Assembly (NCBI RefSeq): GCF_004745945.1
Contig: NZ_SRLE01000014.1
Span: 124,001-188,000 of the forward strand
Direction of reading: 5' to 3'
DNA from: Mangrovimicrobium sediminis
GTDB lineage: Bacteria > Pseudomonadota > Gammaproteobacteria > Pseudomonadales > Halieaceae
Length of the DNA: 64,000 bases
This document shows positions 61,524 to 64,000 of the stretch, piece after piece (the stretch's first letter is position 1; every line of letters begins with the position of its first letter). A program made the translations under genes and the position numbers. Below the pieces are notes generated by a model. That model was given only the letters and a program-made list of their open reading frames with translations. It did not search any database and was not told where the DNA came from.

Positions 61524-62597
61524 CTATTCCACCCCGGGCGCGGAACGCCCCGCATCGGCGGCCTCCGGCGGCAGACCGGTCTCCAGGCGGAATATCTCGC
61601 GCATCAGCCGGCGCCACTCATCGTAGCGCGCCTGCAAAGTGCCACCGAGGCGGAACACCCGGCCGCGGGTCTGCACCACGGTGGGCTCGATCTCGTTGTT
61701 GAAGCCGCCGGCCAGTTCGTCGAGGTCCTGCTGCTGGATGCGGTAGGCGCGGTAGGCGTTGTAGTCGCGCAGCATGGAGGGATAGCTGCCCGGGCGGTCG
61801 TTGTCCTCGCGCAGTTCGACGCGCTCCTCGTACTGCACCCGGTAGGTGGCCTGTTCCCAGCGGTACTGCCGCCACAGGTTATAGGTTGTGGCCATGGCGT
61901 CGTGGAGTTCACCGTACTGCTCGTCCGCGACATCCACGAACAGGTATTCCTGCTGGCGCACGCGCTCCACCCGCGCCAGCATCGGGTCGTCCGCCGCAGG
62001 TTCGCGCAGCAACTCCCAGGGCGCGTCGCCGCCGCCCTGGAGATAACCGGCAAAAGCCTCCGGCGCCAGGCCCTGGGCGTAGCGCAGGCTGGCGACCAGG
62101 CGCAGTTGCTCGAGGTCCGACACGGACAGGCTCGCCAGCATCCGCCCGAGGTCGTCGACCACCTCGCGATAGAGCCCGGCGAAGGGCTCGTCACCGTCGC
62201 TCACCGGGTATGTGTCGGCACTCGCCGCCTGCGTGTATTCGCGCGCCAGCCAGACCCGGCCGCTGGCGTCGCGCGCTTCCAGGAACAGCGACAGGCGCTG
62301 GCCGGTGGCGCTGACAATGCGTCCGTGCACGGTCAGGTCGACCAGCGGGCTGTCGTCGGGCAGTACGCGCACGGCGCCCCAGTCGCCGGTGGCCTCCAGC
62401 ATGCGCCGCAGTTGTACGGGCATGTACAGCGCTTCGGCGCGGCGAATGCGGGGGAAGACGTTCTCGCCATCGCTGCTGACGGGCGCCTGAAGCCCCTCGT
62501 CGAATACCACGATGCCCACGTCGAGATAGACCTGGGCCTGCGCCAGCAGGGGCAGCAGGCCGAACACACAGCAGAACCACCAACGCACCAGGGTCAT
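61524..62597 (-). CDS. exported protein of unknown function
   Basis: 357 aa from the ATG at 62597, overlapping the stop of the upstream lipoprotein gene (ATGA). The signal peptide ends near 'LPLLAQAQ' (about residue 20-21) and the mature protein is acidic, with repeated Tyr/Arg-rich helical segments in the second half ('YNLWRQYRWEQATYRVQYEERVELR', seen as start 'YNLWRQYRWEQ'). I do not recognise a family with certainty. It is in one operon with the lipoprotein upstream, and likely acts in the periplasm or outer membrane with it. Confidence 0.75.
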   Translation of the reverse strand: MTLVRWWFCCVFGLLPLLAQAQVYLDVGIVVFDEGLQAPVSSDGENVFPRIRRAEALYMPVQLRRMLEATGDWGAVRVLPDDSPLVDLTVHGRIVSATGQRLSLFLEARDASGRVWLAREYTQAASADTYPVSDGDEPFAGLYREVVDDLGRMLASLSVSDLEQLRLVASLRYAQGLAPEAFAGYLQGGGDAPWELLREPAADDPMLARVERVRQQEYLFVDVADEQYGELHDAMATTYNLWRQYRWEQATYRVQYEERVELREDNDRPGSYPSMLRDYNAYRAYRIQQQDLDELAGGFNNEIEPTVVQTRGRVFRLGGTLQARYDEWRRLMREIFRLETGLPPEAADAGRSAPGVE

Positions 62598-63283
62598 TGG
62601 GCAGGCCGCTCGGTAGTGCAAACCTTGCCTTTACTCAGGGTCTGCCGGCAGATAATGCCCGACTGGCTGGGGTCGTAGCGCACATAGACCCGGCGCACGC
62701 CGAAAGGCTCGGAGACCTGCGGGCTGCGCAGTTGCGTGTAAACCTGCAGGCGGTTGCCGGCAGGGTCGAGGGTGAAACGGTGGGCAATGCGCAACCCCTC
62801 GGGCAGGGCAACCCGGAACAGCAGTTGTTCGCGCAGCCAGCCGCAGTCCTCGTCACCCAGCGGCGAGTCGCGGCGCGTCGATACGCCGGCGCCGAAGTCG
62901 CACTGCAGGGCGAAACTGCCCTCGCGCTTGACCGTGATACCGCTCTCCTGCTGGTCGATGTGCAGGAGCACCGGCTCGAGCACGACGTAAGTCATGCGCA
63001 CGAGGTCTTCCAGGCCACGCGCATTGGCGTAGATACGGGCGTCCGTCGGGGTACCGAGCCCCTGGGCCTGGCGCTCCACCTGGCGCTGGAGTTCGCCGAA
63101 CAACTGCCCCACTGCTTCATCGAGGCTGTCGCTTTGCTTGAGGTCCACCACCCAGTCTCCGGAAAAATCCACCGGCGCGGCGTCCACCTGCACCGGCACC
63201 AGCGGCTTCGAGCCACAGGCCGCCAGCAGGCTGCAGGCGAGAACCAGCAGGGCGCGGTACGCAATGTGGGTGGGGATCGACAT
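62594..63283 (-). CDS. lipoprotein of unknown function
   Basis: 229 aa from the ATG at 63283. The signal peptide has a lipobox L-A-A-C (Cys at about residue 23), so it should be a lipoprotein. The sequence has 'DFSGDWVVDLKQSDSLDEAVGQL' (a start of 'DFSGDWVVDLKQ') and an ordered C-terminal beta domain ending 'KGKVCTTERPAQ'. Function unknown. It is coupled to the exported protein gene downstream. Confidence 0.75.
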   Translation of the reverse strand: MSIPTHIAYRALLVLACSLLAACGSKPLVPVQVDAAPVDFSGDWVVDLKQSDSLDEAVGQLFGELQRQVERQAQGLGTPTDARIYANARGLEDLVRMTYVVLEPVLLHIDQQESGITVKREGSFALQCDFGAGVSTRRDSPLGDEDCGWLREQLLFRVALPEGLRIAHRFTLDPAGNRLQVYTQLRSPQVSEPFGVRRVYVRYDPSQSGIICRQTLSKGKVCTTERPAQ

Positions 63284-63424
63284 AGGGCGCGTAGTGTAAC
63301 CCAGGAGCGTGTCGCCAGTGCCTGGCGGCGCAGTATTCACACCCGGCCGCGCGTTCGTCCGCCGGCGGGATTCTGGCGTATACTCAGCCCCCTCAACCAC
63401 CACGGAATCGACGCAGGTATCGGC

Positions 63425-64000
63425 ATGGCAAAACGGGTCTATCTCTTCAGCGAGGGCAACAGGGACGAACGCGAACTGCTCGGTGGCAAGGGCGCCAACC
63501 TCTGCGAGATGACCGCGCTGGGCCTGCCCGTACCCTTCGGCTTCATCATCACCACCGACACCTGCCGCGAGTACTTCCAGGCCGGCAACAAGTTCCCGGG
63601 CCTGCTGGAGCAGGAGTACCGGGTGGCGCTGGACCTGGTGGAAAAGAAGATGGGCGCGCGCTTCGGCGACCCGGAAAACCCCCTGCTGTTCTCCGTGCGC
63701 TCCGGCGCCCCGGTGTCCATGCCGGGCATGATGGACACCATTCTCAACCTCGGCCTCAACGACGAGATCGCCGCAGGCCTCGCACAGAAGACCGACAACC
63801 CGCGTTTCGCCTACGACTCCTACCGGCGCTTCATCGCCATGTTCGCCGACGTGGTGCTGGGCATTCCCGGCGAAAAGTTCGAGCACGAAATCGAAAAGTA
63901 CAAGGCCGCCCACGGCAAGACCCTGGACGTGGAGATGAGCGCCGAGGACTGGCAGGCGATCATCGAAATCTACAAGACCATCGCCAACTTCCCCGAAGAT
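63425..64000 (+). CDS. ppdK: pyruvate, phosphate dikinase, N-terminal part (3' end outside window)
   Basis: 192 codons are visible, in frame to the end. 'VYLFSEGN' and 'LLGGKGANLCEMTALGLPVPFGF' (start 'LLGGKGANLCEM') are the ATP-grasp N-terminus of PpdK, and 'VRSGAPVSMPGMMDTILNLG' is the family's ATP-binding motif. It interconverts pyruvate and PEP using ATP and phosphate, useful for gluconeogenesis. TATACT (63379-63384) may be its -10. It is divergent from the lipoprotein gene. Confidence 0.95.
   Translation, partial: MAKRVYLFSEGNRDERELLGGKGANLCEMTALGLPVPFGFIITTDTCREYFQAGNKFPGLLEQEYRVALDLVEKKMGARFGDPENPLLFSVRSGAPVSMPGMMDTILNLGLNDEIAAGLAQKTDNPRFAYDSYRRFIAMFADVVLGIPGEKFEHEIEKYKAAHGKTLDVEMSAEDWQAIIEIYKTIANFPED

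Overview
The window is GC-rich DNA from a gammaproteobacterium. The block metZ-purF-cvpA-dedD-folC-accD-trpA-trpB-trpF-truA-fimV-asd-leuB-leuD-leuC (37.3-54.1 kb, all minus strand) has the order known from Pseudomonas-like and marine (Cellvibrionales/Halieaceae-type) gammaproteobacteria. A marine Halieaceae-like host is my inference from that order, the many lipid/terpenoid/steroid-type catabolic genes and the glycan sulfation genes. No rRNA, tRNA, insertion sequence, prophage or CRISPR array was seen.

Layout. 0-1.5 kb: the 3' end of an AraC regulator and an SDR dehydrogenase. 1.5-9.4 kb (minus): a three-gene surface-glycan module made of a sulfotransferase with an extra C-terminal domain, a 939-aa protein with two sulfotransferase domains and a repeated helical module, and a 1161-aa GT2-WbsX-RgpF fusion. 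9.6-28.3 kb: a catabolic and regulatory island. A P450cam-like cytochrome, an SDR and a limonene-epoxide-hydrolase-like protein form one operon divergent from a TonB receptor. A fused double acyl-CoA dehydrogenase, a crotonase and a two-subunit acyl-CoA dehydrogenase form another, divergent from an SDR. Further SDRs, a sulfotransferase and three TetR regulators with the same recognition helix follow. 28.4-37.3 kb: a five-heme lipoprotein cytochrome, a flavin-type oxidase-family protein, an SDR lacking its catalytic Tyr, an ArsR-SRPBCC pair, a GNAT, and a MoxR-DUF58-transglutaminase operon. 37.3-54.1 kb: the housekeeping block for methionine, purine, folate, fatty acid, tryptophan, lysine/threonine-branch and leucine synthesis, with truA and fimV. 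54.2-58.1 kb: a LysR gene divergent from leuC, a tandem-MarR regulator coupled to a sterol-desaturase-type hydroxylase, a thioesterase and a flavodoxin-like protein. 58.1-64 kb: a DnaA-box inverted repeat, the rlmL methyltransferase coupled to an XRE regulator with a histone-like tail, two exported proteins, and the start of ppdK.

How the genes may work together. Four palindromic sites of the form TTTRYnnYRYAAA (core TTTGCnnTACAAA) lie in the P450/TonB-receptor promoter region (three) and in the acyl-CoA dehydrogenase/SDR promoter region (one), 8 kb apart. They suggest one regulon that joins uptake of a hydrophobic substrate, P450 oxidation, alcohol oxidation, epoxide or hydration chemistry and beta-oxidation-like steps. 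No CoA ligase, thiolase, ferredoxin or ferredoxin reductase lies in the window, so the pathway must be completed elsewhere. The substrate (terpenoid or steroid side chain) is inferred from family resemblance only.
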